Shown: positions 36,157 to 44,861 of the stretch, piece by piece
Numbering within the stretch: the stretch's first letter is position 1
Layout of the letters: every line of letters starts with the position of its first letter
Source of the DNA: Propionibacteriaceae bacterium
Lineage (GTDB): Bacteria > Actinomycetota > Actinomycetes > Propionibacteriales > Propionibacteriaceae
Assembly: GCA_025965155.1 (NCBI GenBank)
Contig: JAOPXN010000052.1
Span: 1-64,000, forward strand
Direction: 5' to 3'
DNA: 64,000 bases
Notes under the pieces: model-generated
The model's database searches: none
The model's input: the letters and a program-made list of their open reading frames with translations, nothing else
Told to the model about the DNA's origin: nothing
Made by a program: the position numbers and the translations under genes

Positions 36157-36168
36157 TCACCCGGGTGG
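36157..36168 (+). promoter_or_regulatory. TCACCC/GGGTGG element, zero spacer
   Basis: TCACCCGGGTGG lies just after LuxR gene 1 and about 50 bases before the proposed GTG start of the small-domain gene. One base differs from the perfect palindrome. Confidence 0.45.
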
Positions 36169-36218
36169 TATTCCCAGCGTGTGGTGGCATCCGGCCAGCC
36201 ACCCGTCACGCTGAACAC

Positions 36219-36440
36219 GTGCCTGATATCTGCTGCACGATCATCCTCTCCGAGGAACTCGGCGAGCGCTTCGATGGGGTCTTTGCCGGTCTTGCGCTCA
36301 CGCATGACGCAGGAACGACCGAACTCAACGGACGGGTTACCGATCAGTCCGCACTCAACGGTGTGCTCAAACAGCTGATGGATCTCGGTCTGGACATCAT
36401 CTCAATCTCCACTCACCCGGGTGAATCCCAACGAGGGTGA
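36219..36440 (+). CDS. Small domain protein, ~74-residue unnamed family
   Basis: I set the start at GTG 36219, giving 73 residues beginning PDICCTIILSEELG, because this aligns with two other copies in the window (58217-58441 and each half of 59417). Shared pattern: a short strand, a small helix, a strand ending in a TxL/TxI core, a DxxxLxxxLxxLxxLGL helix, and a final strand ending in a charged tail. The start has no clear ribosome site. I do not recognise a named family. Its 3' end carries a TCACCC/GGGTGA element used by the next gene. Confidence 0.65.
   Translation: MPDICCTIILSEELGERFDGVFAGLALTHDAGTTELNGRVTDQSALNGVLKQLMDLGLDIISISTHPGESQRG
36413..36440 (+). promoter_or_regulatory. TCACCC/GGGTGA element with extra half-site
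   Basis: TCACCCGGGTGA (zero spacer) is followed by a third half-site GGGTGA at 36435-36440; the outer pair has a 16-base spacer. It lies about 80 bases before the DUF6325 start. Confidence 0.55.
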
Positions 36441-36503
36441 GTACGGACGCCGCGGCGCTGCGAAATGCTGCAATCAGATCCTACCGATGGCGAAAGGGCA
36501 GCT

Positions 36504-36995
36504 ATGAGTACCGCCGGTGAAAGCGCCGCTGTGAATGACTTGGAAGAGACAGGTCCCATCGACTACCTGATCGTCGAGTTTCCGGGCAATCGGATGACGG
36601 GCGAGGGGTTTCCCATGCTAATTGACCTGGTGGACTCAGGCATCATCCGGATTCTCGATCTGGTGTTTGTCAGGCGCGATCTCGACGGGTCGGTGGCGGC
36701 CCTGGACATAGCCGACCTCGACAACGACGGGGACCTGGACCTGACCGTCTTCGAGGGCACCTCCTCCGGGCTGGTGGGACCAGACGACATCGACGAGATG
36801 GGCTCTGTCATCGAGCCCGGCAGCTCAGCCGGTCTCCTGGTCTACGAGAACGTGTGGGCTGCACCCTTCGCCGCCGCGCTCCGACGAGGCGGCGCACAGC
36901 TGGTTTCTAGCGGTCGAATCCCGACACAGGCGATCCTTGCCTCGCTGGACGCCATGGAAGCCGCCGACACCACCGTTGGAGCGGACTCGAAGTAA
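36504..36995 (+). CDS. DUF6325 family protein, copy 1
   Basis: This 163-residue soluble protein has the family pattern GPIDYLIVEFPGNRMTGEG, LDLVFVRRDLDGSV, VLVYEN-like LLVYENVWAAPF and SGRIPTQAILASLD. In the middle is a DxDxDGxxD motif (DLDNDGDLD) like a calcium-binding loop. ATG 36504 starts closest to the conserved part; the track start is earlier. It forms a two-gene cassette with a SHOCT gene. An equivalent cassette lies at 62932-63737. Function is unknown. Confidence 0.85.
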   Translation: MSTAGESAAVNDLEETGPIDYLIVEFPGNRMTGEGFPMLIDLVDSGIIRILDLVFVRRDLDGSVAALDIADLDNDGDLDLTVFEGTSSGLVGPDDIDEMGSVIEPGSSAGLLVYENVWAAPFAAALRRGGAQLVSSGRIPTQAILASLDAMEAADTTVGADSK

Positions 36996-37021
36996 CCGCC
37001 ACTACCGAAAGGCCTCCTCCG

Positions 37022-37330
37022 ATGCCAGGTCTTCTGCTAGGGATAGCACGCGCTGCCGTTGTCGCCGGACCCGCCACCGCCGTTTCCCGCCGCGTGCAAC
37101 GCCGCCAGCAGGGACGGTGGGCGGCGGCTCAAAAGCAGGAAGCGGCGGACGCACGAGCCCCACCGGAACCCGCCGTGCCTGCACCACATAGTCCAACGGC
37201 GCCGACTGATGCCGGCAGCAGCACTGACGACAAACCGGCTCAGCTTAAGCAGCTAGGGACCCTGAGAGACGCGGGCGTCCTAAATGACGCCGAGTTCGAG
37301 AACGAGAAGAGGAAGATCCTCGGCGGGTGA
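37022..37330 (+). CDS. SHOCT-domain protein, copy 1
   Basis: This 102-residue protein has an N-terminal Ala/Val-rich helix (MPGLLLGIARAAVVAGPATAVS), an Arg/Gln-rich stretch (RRVQRRQQGRW), a Pro/Ala linker and a C-terminal SHOCT motif (LKQLGTLRDAGVLNDAEFENEKRKIL). SHOCT motifs are thought to mediate oligomerisation. It is 26 bases after DUF6325 and paired with it in both cassettes. Confidence 0.88.
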   Translation: MPGLLLGIARAAVVAGPATAVSRRVQRRQQGRWAAAQKQEAADARAPPEPAVPAPHSPTAPTDAGSSTDDKPAQLKQLGTLRDAGVLNDAEFENEKRKILGG

Positions 37331-37453
37331 GGCGCAACCTTGGTGGAGCGTACGGATCCAACAGATCCAGGCCAGCTGGGCGTCGCCCGAGCAACAACGC
37401 ACGGCAATCGATCAGCGAGGTCGGGGCCTGTACCTAAGACGGATGGAGCATTC

Positions 37454-38992
37454 ATGACGACTACAACCGCATCGCCGAGGGATAGCGTCGAAGATCGCCG
37501 GGCGCACGGCAAGGAGGCCGCCACGCACACGCCGTTGTCGTCGCATGCAGAACCACCGCGGGCGGACGGCCGCCCGGACCCGGTGGAGCTGCTGATCCAG
37601 CAGAACTCAACGCGGGAGGCGGACCTGGTGCCGGTGCGGCATGGCCGGATGATGGTTTCGCCCTTTACGTTCTTCCGTGGGGCGGCGAAGGTGATGGCAT
37701 CCGACCTCGCCGACACTCCGACGGCGGGACTGGAGGTCCAGCTCTGCGGTGACGCGCACCTGTCGAACTTCGGCGCGTACGCGTCGCCGGAGCGGCAGCT
37801 CGTGTTCGGCCTCAATGACTTCGACGAGACCCTGCCGGGACCCTTCGAATACGACCTCAAGCGGATGGCAACCAGCTTCACGATCGCTGCACGCAACAAT
37901 GGCTTCAGCAAGAACGATGCGACCGCGGTGACCATCGAGTCGGTGAGGGCCTACCGGGTGGCGATAGCGGAGTTCGCCGGGATGCGCTCCCTCGACATCT
38001 GGTACGCACACCTGGCCGAGGGCGACATCCAGGAGGCGATGCGGGCATTCAAGGACCAGGCGTCGGCACCGGGGAAGTCGGGCAAGGACAAGTCCCGCGG
38101 TAAGGGGCACGGCAAGGCGACGAAGGACGGCAAGGCCGGTAAGGCCGGTAAGGCCGGCAAGGCCGGCAAGGCCGCAGATTCCCGGGTGGACGAGTCGATC
38201 AAAGCCGCGCACAAGAACCTCCGTAAGGCTCATACCCGTGACAGCATCCACGCTCTCTCCCGGCTCGCCGAGGTGGTGGATGGCAGGTACCGCATCGTCA
38301 GCGAGCCACCTGTGGTGGTGCCGGTGCGTGATCTCGACGGAGCGTTTGGTCTCTCCGCGGACCAGATGCGAAGCGTGGTGGATGATCAGTTCCAGGCCTA
38401 CCAGACCACCTTGAGCAACGATCGTCGGCAGCTGTTGGAGAGGTTCACGATCGTCGACATGGCCCGCAAGGTGGTCGGCGTCGGGAGTGTCGGCACTCGG
38501 GCGTGGATCGTGCTGTTGCAAGGCCGCGACGACCACGACCCCTTGTTCCTGCAGGTGAAGGAGGCCACCCGCTCGGTGTTGGAGGGCCACCTGCCGAAGA
38601 CCGAGTATGACACCCCCGGGCAGCGGGTAGTTGAAGGTCAGCGACTGATGCAGGAGTCCTCGGACATCTTCCTGGGTTGGACCGAGGGAGTGCAAGACGA
38701 CCGCTACTACTACTGGCGCCAACTACGCGACATGAAAGTGTCGGCACTGGTCGAGACCATGACGCCCTTCGCGATGACGTTCTACGCGCGAATGTGCGGA
38801 TCGACGCTCGCTCGCGCCCACGCCCGATCGGGTGATCCCGTGGCCATGGCGGCATACCTCGGCTCGGGGGACGCGCTCGATCAGGCAATCAATGCGTTCT
38901 CGATTCGATACGCCGACCAGAACAGCCGCGACTATGAAGCCTTCGTCCAAGCCGCAAAAGACGGCCGGATCGAGGCAGTCCATGGGACCTAA
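37454..38992 (+). CDS. DUF2252 family protein
   Basis: This 512-residue protein has RHGRMMVSPFTFFRGAA, CGDAHLSNFGAYASPER, NDFDETLPGPFEYDLKRMATS and, towards the C-terminus, ARAHARSGD, the hallmarks of DUF2252, which resembles aminoglycoside-phosphotransferase/kinase folds. ATG 37454 has GGAG five bases upstream. Residues about 225-242 are a low-complexity GKA repeat. Its substrate is unknown. Confidence 0.88.
   Translation: MTTTTASPRDSVEDRRAHGKEAATHTPLSSHAEPPRADGRPDPVELLIQQNSTREADLVPVRHGRMMVSPFTFFRGAAKVMASDLADTPTAGLEVQLCGDAHLSNFGAYASPERQLVFGLNDFDETLPGPFEYDLKRMATSFTIAARNNGFSKNDATAVTIESVRAYRVAIAEFAGMRSLDIWYAHLAEGDIQEAMRAFKDQASAPGKSGKDKSRGKGHGKATKDGKAGKAGKAGKAGKAADSRVDESIKAAHKNLRKAHTRDSIHALSRLAEVVDGRYRIVSEPPVVVPVRDLDGAFGLSADQMRSVVDDQFQAYQTTLSNDRRQLLERFTIVDMARKVVGVGSVGTRAWIVLLQGRDDHDPLFLQVKEATRSVLEGHLPKTEYDTPGQRVVEGQRLMQESSDIFLGWTEGVQDDRYYYWRQLRDMKVSALVETMTPFAMTFYARMCGSTLARAHARSGDPVAMAAYLGSGDALDQAINAFSIRYADQNSRDYEAFVQAAKDGRIEAVHGT
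38132..38176 (+). repeat. In-frame 9-base repeat coding Gly-Lys-Ala
   Basis: About five copies of AAGGCCGGY are in tandem inside the DUF2252 gene, coding a lysine-rich spacer. The unit is a multiple of three, so copy-number change would keep the frame. Confidence 0.85.
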
Positions 38993-39236
38993 AGCACCCT
39001 CTACGCCGTGGTGCCGGCGACTTTGATGATCACCGGCGGCACGTTGCGCCGTTGCACAGCGAACCGGCGCCGCTGGCGACGGACCGCAGTAGGCCCATCT
39101 CCGGCAGCTGGCGCCAGACCTGCCGGCCTTTCGAGTGCAGTGTGACCAGCGGCGGTGGCGACTCACGTGAAGGTCATGATCGTCTGAGTCGTCCAGCAGC
39201 TTCATTGCGCTGCCCTCGATGATCATGATTAGGGCG

Positions 39237-40031
39237 ATGACTACAGTGCCGACGATGTTGCCGGCCGTGGCGGAGGCATACCGGCGCGTGTTCCGGCCCC
39301 CGTTCGAGATCCCGTTCGCGTTGCTCGGCAACGCGGCACTGGTGACAGCCGCCTGGTTCCTGGTCCCTGCGCAAGCACATGACTGGCTCTTCTCACTGCA
39401 CGGACCGCTCGCGTTCCCGCTGATTGTGGCCTCCTGGATGCTGGGCGACACCCCGTCAACGAACGTAGCCGGCCTGGACACGACGAAGGCCATGTCCGTG
39501 CTCGAAGACGCCGACGCCTTTCGCACCTGGCTGCTGGCCCGCAGCATCGTGCTCGCTTCGCTGGTCGGGGTGCCCACCGCGCTCATTGCACTAGCGATCG
39601 GACTTCAGGGCCAGCCGGCCGTCAGGGTCGTCGCCACCTGTGTCGTACTAGCCATCCTGCCTTTCGGCGTCCTACCGATCGCTGCCTGGCTGGGCTTGCT
39701 GCTGCCGTACCGCCTTCGGACGCTCCGCTGGCGTTGGGAACACCGAACCGACTGGCGCCGCAGCGTTCGCTGGGCGCTGTTGGTGCTCGCACCTTTTGCC
39801 ATCGTGCCCGCTCTGGCCACTGTCGTCGTTCTGCCCTCCTTGGGCCTGGCCCACTGGGTGTTCGGCGACGCGCCCCGGGCGCTGACCGACCCTCAGTTTG
39901 TCCTCGTCGCTGTGTCGATCTGCGGCACCGCACTGCTGACCGGGTGGCTCGGTCTTTGCGTCGCGGGATGGCTGAGGATCCGCCGCCACGACCGACTGGC
40001 GGACTTCTTGCAGGACCCGAGCGCCGGCTAG
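39237..40031 (+). CDS. Multi-pass membrane protein, unknown
   Basis: This 264-residue protein has about six hydrophobic segments and short charged loops (RLRTLRWRWEHRTDWRR). ATG 39237 follows AGGG; the track start is six residues earlier. It resembles permease subunits of ABC-2-like or bacteriocin-export systems in general character, but no ATPase gene is adjacent. I do not recognise a family. The 244 bases upstream hold no supported gene. Confidence 0.6.
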   Translation: MTTVPTMLPAVAEAYRRVFRPPFEIPFALLGNAALVTAAWFLVPAQAHDWLFSLHGPLAFPLIVASWMLGDTPSTNVAGLDTTKAMSVLEDADAFRTWLLARSIVLASLVGVPTALIALAIGLQGQPAVRVVATCVVLAILPFGVLPIAAWLGLLLPYRLRTLRWRWEHRTDWRRSVRWALLVLAPFAIVPALATVVVLPSLGLAHWVFGDAPRALTDPQFVLVAVSICGTALLTGWLGLCVAGWLRIRRHDRLADFLQDPSAG

Positions 40032-40306
40032 ATGGAACTGCGGGCATGACCGATCCCCTCAGACATGGCAATATGTTGGAGAGTCTGTCAGGCTGAATGG
40101 AGACGACTACCGCACAACAGAGCCATCTCACCGCGCGGCGGAGGGGAGAACTCAAGCCGTGCGAGCGGCCGCACTGATGGCTCTAGAGCGGTGCGCGTTG
40201 ATGAGTGTCACGACGAGCGCGGGGGTTCCCCGGAAGTACCGGGCAACCAGCGGCTCTCTTTGCTGCTCGCCAGGCGATGTTCGTCCTGGCCAAAGGAGAA
40301 GTGACT

Positions 40307-40816
40307 ATGGGCCTTCGAGATCGAGGTCGCCGCGACGCGGCTCAGGACCTGCAGCGATACCAGATGCGTCAGCAGCTGATGAGCATCGGCGACGACTACT
40401 GGATCGAGGACGGGGCGGGGGAACGTGCTTTCAGAGTCGACGGCAAGGCTGCGCGTCTGCGCGATACGTTCGTTCTGCTCGACGCGACAGGTGAAGAGGT
40501 CGCCACGATCCAAGAACGCAAGCTTCGCGTGCGCGACACGATGGCAATAGAGCGTGCCGCCGGGAACGCAACCGTTCGCAAGGCTCTGGTTGGTATTCGG
40601 GACCGCTTCAAGATCGAGGTTGACGGCGGCGCCGACATGAGCGCAACGGCCAACGTGGTCGATCACGAGTACGAGATCGAATGCGATGGTGACAAGGTCG
40701 CGGCGGTGTCGAAGAAGTGGTTTCGGATCCGAGACACGTACGGTGTCGAGGTCGAGCCGGGCCAGGACGACGCGTTGGTGCTGGCCATCACGGTTGCCAT
40801 CGACTCATTGACCTGA
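40307..40816 (+). CDS. LURP-one-related/YxjI-like protein
   Basis: This 169-residue protein has a repetitive beta pattern: DDYWIEDGAGERAFRVDGKAARLRDTFVLLD, EEVATIQERKLRVRDTMAIER, VVDHEYEIECDGDKVAAVSKKWFRIRDTYGVEV. This is the Tubby-like LURP-one fold, which may bind lipids. ATG 40307 has AAGGAG eight bases upstream. The track ORF begins 34 residues earlier without support. The 275 bases upstream appear empty. Confidence 0.82.
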   Translation: MGLRDRGRRDAAQDLQRYQMRQQLMSIGDDYWIEDGAGERAFRVDGKAARLRDTFVLLDATGEEVATIQERKLRVRDTMAIERAAGNATVRKALVGIRDRFKIEVDGGADMSATANVVDHEYEIECDGDKVAAVSKKWFRIRDTYGVEVEPGQDDALVLAITVAIDSLT

Positions 40817-40856
40817 GAGTGATCGCCCTATGCCACCGCCAAGGCAGGGTTCAGCT

Positions 40857-41254
40857 TCAGGCCTTACGCGTGGTGGCAAGCGCCCAGATCACCGCCACGT
40901 TCAGCCCGATCAAGACCAGAGCCCAGATCGGGTAGATCGGCAACCAGAAGAAGTTGAGTAGACCGTTAACTATGGCCACGATGATGCCGGCGATGAATGC
41001 CCACGACTTCGCCATGAAGATGAAGGGGCCGACTACGACTAAGGCTGTACCAAGGAGCAAGTGAATCCAACCCCACGTCGTTGAGTCGAAGGCATAGATG
41101 TAGCCACCAACTTTCATCAGGAACGTGTGGTTGATTAGCGCAGCAAGCACCGTAAATGCCTGCGAAAGGCACGCCATATCAACATCGCCGCCGCGAAGAC
41201 GGAGATTCCCACAGCTCCGGGACTGTGCCCCGCCTTGTAAGAGAGATCTGCCAT
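40857..41254 (-). pseudogene. DUF7144-type membrane protein gene with frameshift
   Basis: The track shows a frame whose C-terminal 100 residues match the DUF7144 pattern (AFTVLAALINHTF, TTWGWIHLLLGTALVVVG, WALATTRKA), but its N-terminus is nonsense. In the next frame, ATG 41254 gives MADLSYKAGHSPGAVGISVFAAAMLI, which is the expected N-terminal half, before running to a stop. A one- or two-base shift near 41165-41185 would join them. So this is either a broken gene or a sequencing error. Compare the intact relative at 47493. Confidence 0.72.
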
Positions 41255-41608
41255 CCCGCACCCCCATCAGGGAAGCCGCACCGGGTCGTCAGCCCGCAGA
41301 CGCCAGCGGTACAGCGGAAGTTCAACAGATACAGGGGAACTTGCCGATGCTCCATCCGGGAGGACTCGTCCCGCATTAAGAACAGCGTACCGCGCAGACT
41401 TGTCGGTGGCCATGAATGTGTCGCTGATCATGCGCGACATCCCGACCTCGCGGACCGACGATTATTGGCAACGTCTTCGCGGAATTGAAGGTAACAAATG
41501 CGCCGCTGCGCTGAAGCGATCACGGCAATGGACTGGTGCACCGCCACCTCTGCTGACACGATGGTGTCTGGCGCGCGACGCCGCACGCCTTGCAAAGGGG
41601 GCGGTCAC
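41255..41608. other. Gene-free stretch between DUF7144 remnant and AI-2E gene
   Basis: No ORF here has coding character; track ORF 41400-41627 has poor codon usage and overlaps the start of the next gene. It presumably holds the divergent promoters. Confidence 0.5.
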
Positions 41609-42808
41609 ATGGCTGAATCGGTTGTAGCCGGGCGCGGAACCATACCCGACGTCACCGCTGGTGGTGCAGTACTTACCACGCAGGCGACAGGCATCCCACG
41701 CGGTTGGTTGATCATCGTCGGAATCGCGGCCGCTCTAGTCGCCGCGCTGGGGATTCAGGCGTTCTCTGAGGTGATCGGCCCGGTCTTCCTCGCCCTGGTG
41801 CTGTCGATCACGGTTCACCCGCTACGGGATCTCGCCCGCCGGCTCCATTTGCCCACCTGGGTCGGGGTAGCGCTGAGCCTCATTGCCGTGTACTGCATCG
41901 TTGTCGGTTTGCTTGTGGTGCTGCTGCTCGCGGGTGCACAGCTGGCTGGGCTGCTTGATGACTATGCACCGCAGTTTCAGGCCTTCCTGCAGAGTGTTGT
42001 TGACTCCCTAGGAAGGCTAGGAGTGAGTGAGGAGAAGCTTCAAGCTGTCGTATCGGGCCTCGACCCCGGCAAACTTATTGGTGTCACCGTCGGCCTGCTC
42101 GGCGGGCTAGCCGGGGTCCTCAGCGGTGTGGCGTTCCTTGTCCTGCTACTGTTCTTCACTGTCACCGATGCTGGCAGCTTTGCATCGAGGCTCGCCGAGA
42201 TCTCACCGGCCGGCCAGCGCCTAGCTAGCGCTTTTCACCTCTTCGCGCGGGGAAGTCGCCAGTACCTGGCCGTCGCGACAGTCTTCGGCGCCGGTGTAGC
42301 GCTGTGTGACGTCATCGCGCTGCTGCTCGTCGATATCCGGTACGCCTGGTTGTGGGGCTTGCTCGCCTTTGTCACCAACTACATCCCAAACGTTGGCTTC
42401 ATCATCGGTCTCGTACCACCGACGATCGTCGCTCTGCTGGATCACAACCCCGGAACGGCTATCGCGGTCGTTGTCATCTACTGCGTACTCAACGTCATCA
42501 TCCAAAGCGTCATCCAACCGCGCGTGGTGGGCACGGTGGTGGGCCTGTCGGGCACCCTCAGCTTCTTGTCACTGATCATCTGGACTACCGTTCTGGGCGC
42601 AGTCGGGGCCCTGCTTGCCGTGCCGGCCACCCTTCTGGTCAAGTCCATTTTCGTGGACGTGGACCCGCACCGTCGCTGGCTCGGACCGCTGCTGTCCAAC
42701 TCACCGGCCGCTGAAGAGGCAGCGCCTGAGACGGTCGAGACGGCTGCGACAGGAAGATCGACTGGCACGGCTGTCGAGAGCGCAGAGGAAGCACGCAAAG
42801 TACCGTAA
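41609..42808 (+). CDS. AI-2E family transporter
   Basis: This 399-residue membrane protein has about eight hydrophobic helices: an N-terminal pair with FLALVLSITVHPLRDL, a central soluble segment, then TNYIPNVGFIIGLVPPTIVALLDHNPGTAI and QPRVVGTVVGLSGTLSF, the conserved AI-2E (TqsA/PerM) core. ATG 41609 follows AAAGGGGG. Family members export signalling molecules or act as sodium/proton antiporters. The C-terminal tail is Glu/Ala-rich. Confidence 0.88.
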   Translation: MAESVVAGRGTIPDVTAGGAVLTTQATGIPRGWLIIVGIAAALVAALGIQAFSEVIGPVFLALVLSITVHPLRDLARRLHLPTWVGVALSLIAVYCIVVGLLVVLLLAGAQLAGLLDDYAPQFQAFLQSVVDSLGRLGVSEEKLQAVVSGLDPGKLIGVTVGLLGGLAGVLSGVAFLVLLLFFTVTDAGSFASRLAEISPAGQRLASAFHLFARGSRQYLAVATVFGAGVALCDVIALLLVDIRYAWLWGLLAFVTNYIPNVGFIIGLVPPTIVALLDHNPGTAIAVVVIYCVLNVIIQSVIQPRVVGTVVGLSGTLSFLSLIIWTTVLGAVGALLAVPATLLVKSIFVDVDPHRRWLGPLLSNSPAAEEAAPETVETAATGRSTGTAVESAEEARKVP

Positions 42809-42832
42809 AAGCGTGCAGGCGCCGGGCCGGAC

Positions 42833-44242
42833 CTACTCAGGCTTTGGTGCCAGCGGGACGCTGACGTCGAGCCCGCCTTCATGCGTGAGCCGTTGCCGCA
42901 TCTGCACCGCACTAGGTACAGGGACGAATCCACCGGCAAACAGAGCTTCCCCTTGGCGAAACATCGGTGACTGAGCCAGAAGTGCCGCGGGGGCGAAGCC
43001 AAAGATAGTGGCCAGTTCGGCCAGGTCTCGCTCCGAACTCATCCTCATCAGCGCGAGGTTGTCGCATTGAGAGATTATGCCCTGATGCACCTTGGACGGG
43101 CGCTGCGTGGAGAGGAGCAGCCAAAGGCCATACTTCCTCCCTTCAGCGGCGATCTGGATGATCCGCTCCAGAACTGCTTTCTCCAAGGCGGTCTCGGCGT
43201 CAGGCGAACACAGGTTGTGAGCCTCATCGATGACGAGGAGAACAGGCCGGCGCTCGCTGCGCCGTGACCACAGCTCATCCAACACCGACAATGCCACCAC
43301 CAGCGGCTCCTCCTTGAACTTGAATCCACCGAGGTCTAGCACGGTCGCGTTGGGCCGCGTGTCGATGATCTCGGTTGCCGGACGCTCACCTCCTGCCCAG
43401 ATGTCCCAGCTCAACAGTCCTAGATTCTCGATCCTCAGCGCGAAGTCGTTGCGTGCGGGATCATCGGCGGCGCGTAGATCCGGCAAGAGCCTGCCTGGTT
43501 CCGACGTGTTGAGTATGTCCTCAAGGTGAAGAAGCGTGTTGTACTCCACCCGGTCGATCAGCGGGTCCAGACGCAGCACAGCCGCCTTTGCCGAGCGGCC
43601 CAGAGCGGTGAACTTGACGCGGAGCTTCTCCCCCGGCTGGCCTCCTGGCCGTAGGATCCGAACCGTGCGGCGAGCCAACGCTTCCGCTTGCTCCGGCGGC
43701 GCATCGTCACGGACCTCGGCCAACCGCACGAAGTCAGCATTCGGATCGAAGACCACCAACGGCAACTCGGTGTGCATAAGGAGTTCCTCGAGAAGCACCC
43801 CGAGCGCGTACGTCTTTCCAGAGCCACTCTGGCCGCACCAGAAGGTGTGCCGATTGAACCGTCGTGGCATCAGACGTGCCCGGGCACCGGGGACCGAGGT
43901 CAGCTGACCGACCTCGAGCACCGCGCCCACACTGGCATTCAGGCGTTCGACCAGCTCCGAATCCGCAGGTGAAACGGCGGCGGACGTGAATGCTGTGGAC
44001 TTACCGCTCAGGCGTCCTGGCGAGTCGCCGGTTGCGTAAACCCGTCCCGTCGCGGTCAACTCGCCATGGCGGTCGACCTCATTCGCGTCAATCTGACCGA
44101 GCCGGGTCTGCCCGTCGGTGGTTTGTAGCGAGACGAACAGTCCGGGCGGATAGGTCTTGCCATCCATTACCTTGAACCGGAAGAGCCGACCATCTGGCGA
44201 CGTCGCCCCATCACTTCGCAGCAGCACCTGGTTCGAAGTCAT
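42833..44242 (-). CDS. HerA-like/DUF87 ATPase
   Basis: This 469-residue protein has an N-terminal beta-barrel-like segment (HAS-barrel position), Walker A CGQSGSGKTYALGVLL, Walker B PVLLVIDEAHNLC, and RKYGLWLLLSTQRPSKVHQGI, all typical of HerA/FtsK-type hexameric ATPases. ATG 44242 begins MTSNQVLLRSDG; the track start is 24 residues longer. HerA partners a NurA nuclease in some organisms, but no nuclease gene is adjacent here, so its role is open. Confidence 0.85.
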   Translation of the reverse strand: MTSNQVLLRSDGATSPDGRLFRFKVMDGKTYPPGLFVSLQTTDGQTRLGQIDANEVDRHGELTATGRVYATGDSPGRLSGKSTAFTSAAVSPADSELVERLNASVGAVLEVGQLTSVPGARARLMPRRFNRHTFWCGQSGSGKTYALGVLLEELLMHTELPLVVFDPNADFVRLAEVRDDAPPEQAEALARRTVRILRPGGQPGEKLRVKFTALGRSAKAAVLRLDPLIDRVEYNTLLHLEDILNTSEPGRLLPDLRAADDPARNDFALRIENLGLLSWDIWAGGERPATEIIDTRPNATVLDLGGFKFKEEPLVVALSVLDELWSRRSERRPVLLVIDEAHNLCSPDAETALEKAVLERIIQIAAEGRKYGLWLLLSTQRPSKVHQGIISQCDNLALMRMSSERDLAELATIFGFAPAALLAQSPMFRQGEALFAGGFVPVPSAVQMRQRLTHEGGLDVSVPLAPKPE

Positions 44243-44291
44243 GCCTGATCGTAGTACCGGCCGGGGCTGGCGACCAGAGGACAACCGGCCC

Positions 44292-44349
44292 GCGTCCTTA
44301 ATGGAAGTGAGCATCCTCAGATGGAAGTGAGCGTCCTCAATGGAAGTGG
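44292..44349. repeat. Three tandem copies of a 19-20-base unit
   Basis: The units are GCGTCCTTAATGGAAGTGA, GCATCCTCAGATGGAAGTGA and GCGTCCTCAATGGAAGTGG. The last copy includes the stop region of the minus-strand membrane gene, so the array extends from its 3' end. Confidence 0.85.
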
Positions 44350-44861
44350 GCCAGGCTGACCTTGAGCAAGATCATAAGAAGCCCAAGTCCACCTCCAGCT
44401 AGCGTCATGCCCAGCAGTTTGAAGCCATGCAGGCCTGACGCCCGGCCAGCACTCCAGCCGTACACGATCAGCATCACCACGATTACGAATAGTGCAATCA
44501 GCGCCGCAGTCGAGGGGGTTGCGCCGAACAGCCGCGCCACCAGGAGGGTGGCCACGGGAATGTAGGAAGCACTGACGACCGGCCATTCCCTTCGTAGCGC
44601 CTCACGAGCATGACTCCAGGTCGGCAGATGACCAGCGCTCGCGTGCTCGACTAGCTCCGCGTACTGCTCGGACAGCCAATAGACCATCGTGGTTACAAAG
44701 ACGGCGACCACAAGTGGCCCTGTGCTCAAGTGCGCTCCTACCGACGCAAGTACCGACCCCGCCACAATGAGGCCATAGATTCCGGAAGCGGTCCGGACCA
44801 AACGGGAGTGAGGATCCGGCTCGCGCGCACCGGAGCTCGCTGTCGACTCCGCTGAGGCCAT
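44337..44861 (-). CDS. Membrane protein, unknown
   Basis: This 174-residue protein has four hydrophobic segments (IYGLIVAGSVLASVGAHL, PLVVAVFVTTMVYWLSEQ, AALIALFVIVVMLIVYGW, LLGMTLAGGGLGLLMILLKV) and YAELVEHASAG. ATG 44861 has GGAG five bases upstream; earlier ATGs in the track ORF lack this. Its 3' end runs into the tandem repeat. I do not recognise the family. Confidence 0.65.
   Translation of the reverse strand: MASAESTASSGAREPDPHSRLVRTASGIYGLIVAGSVLASVGAHLSTGPLVVAVFVTTMVYWLSEQYAELVEHASAGHLPTWSHAREALRREWPVVSASYIPVATLLVARLFGATPSTAALIALFVIVVMLIVYGWSAGRASGLHGFKLLGMTLAGGGLGLLMILLKVSLAHFH

Noticed and set aside
36120-36440. 106-residue start for the small-domain gene
   Set aside because: The first 33 residues do not align with its paralogues and overlap LuxR gene 1; the GTG at 36219 gives the paralogue length.
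37607-38722. 371-residue minus-strand ORF
   Set aside because: Antisense to DUF2252; its apparent repeats are the complement of the GKA repeat.
38993-39236. Possible antisense fragment in the gap after DUF2252
   Set aside because: Short frames with no family pattern; could not be separated from background.
38723-39586. 287-residue minus-strand ORF across the DUF2252/membrane-gene gap
   Set aside because: Overlaps two real genes on the other strand and has Ser/Arg-rich shadow composition.
41400-41627. 75-residue plus-strand ORF before the AI-2E gene
   Set aside because: Overlaps the next gene's start, has atypical codon usage and no recognisable domain.
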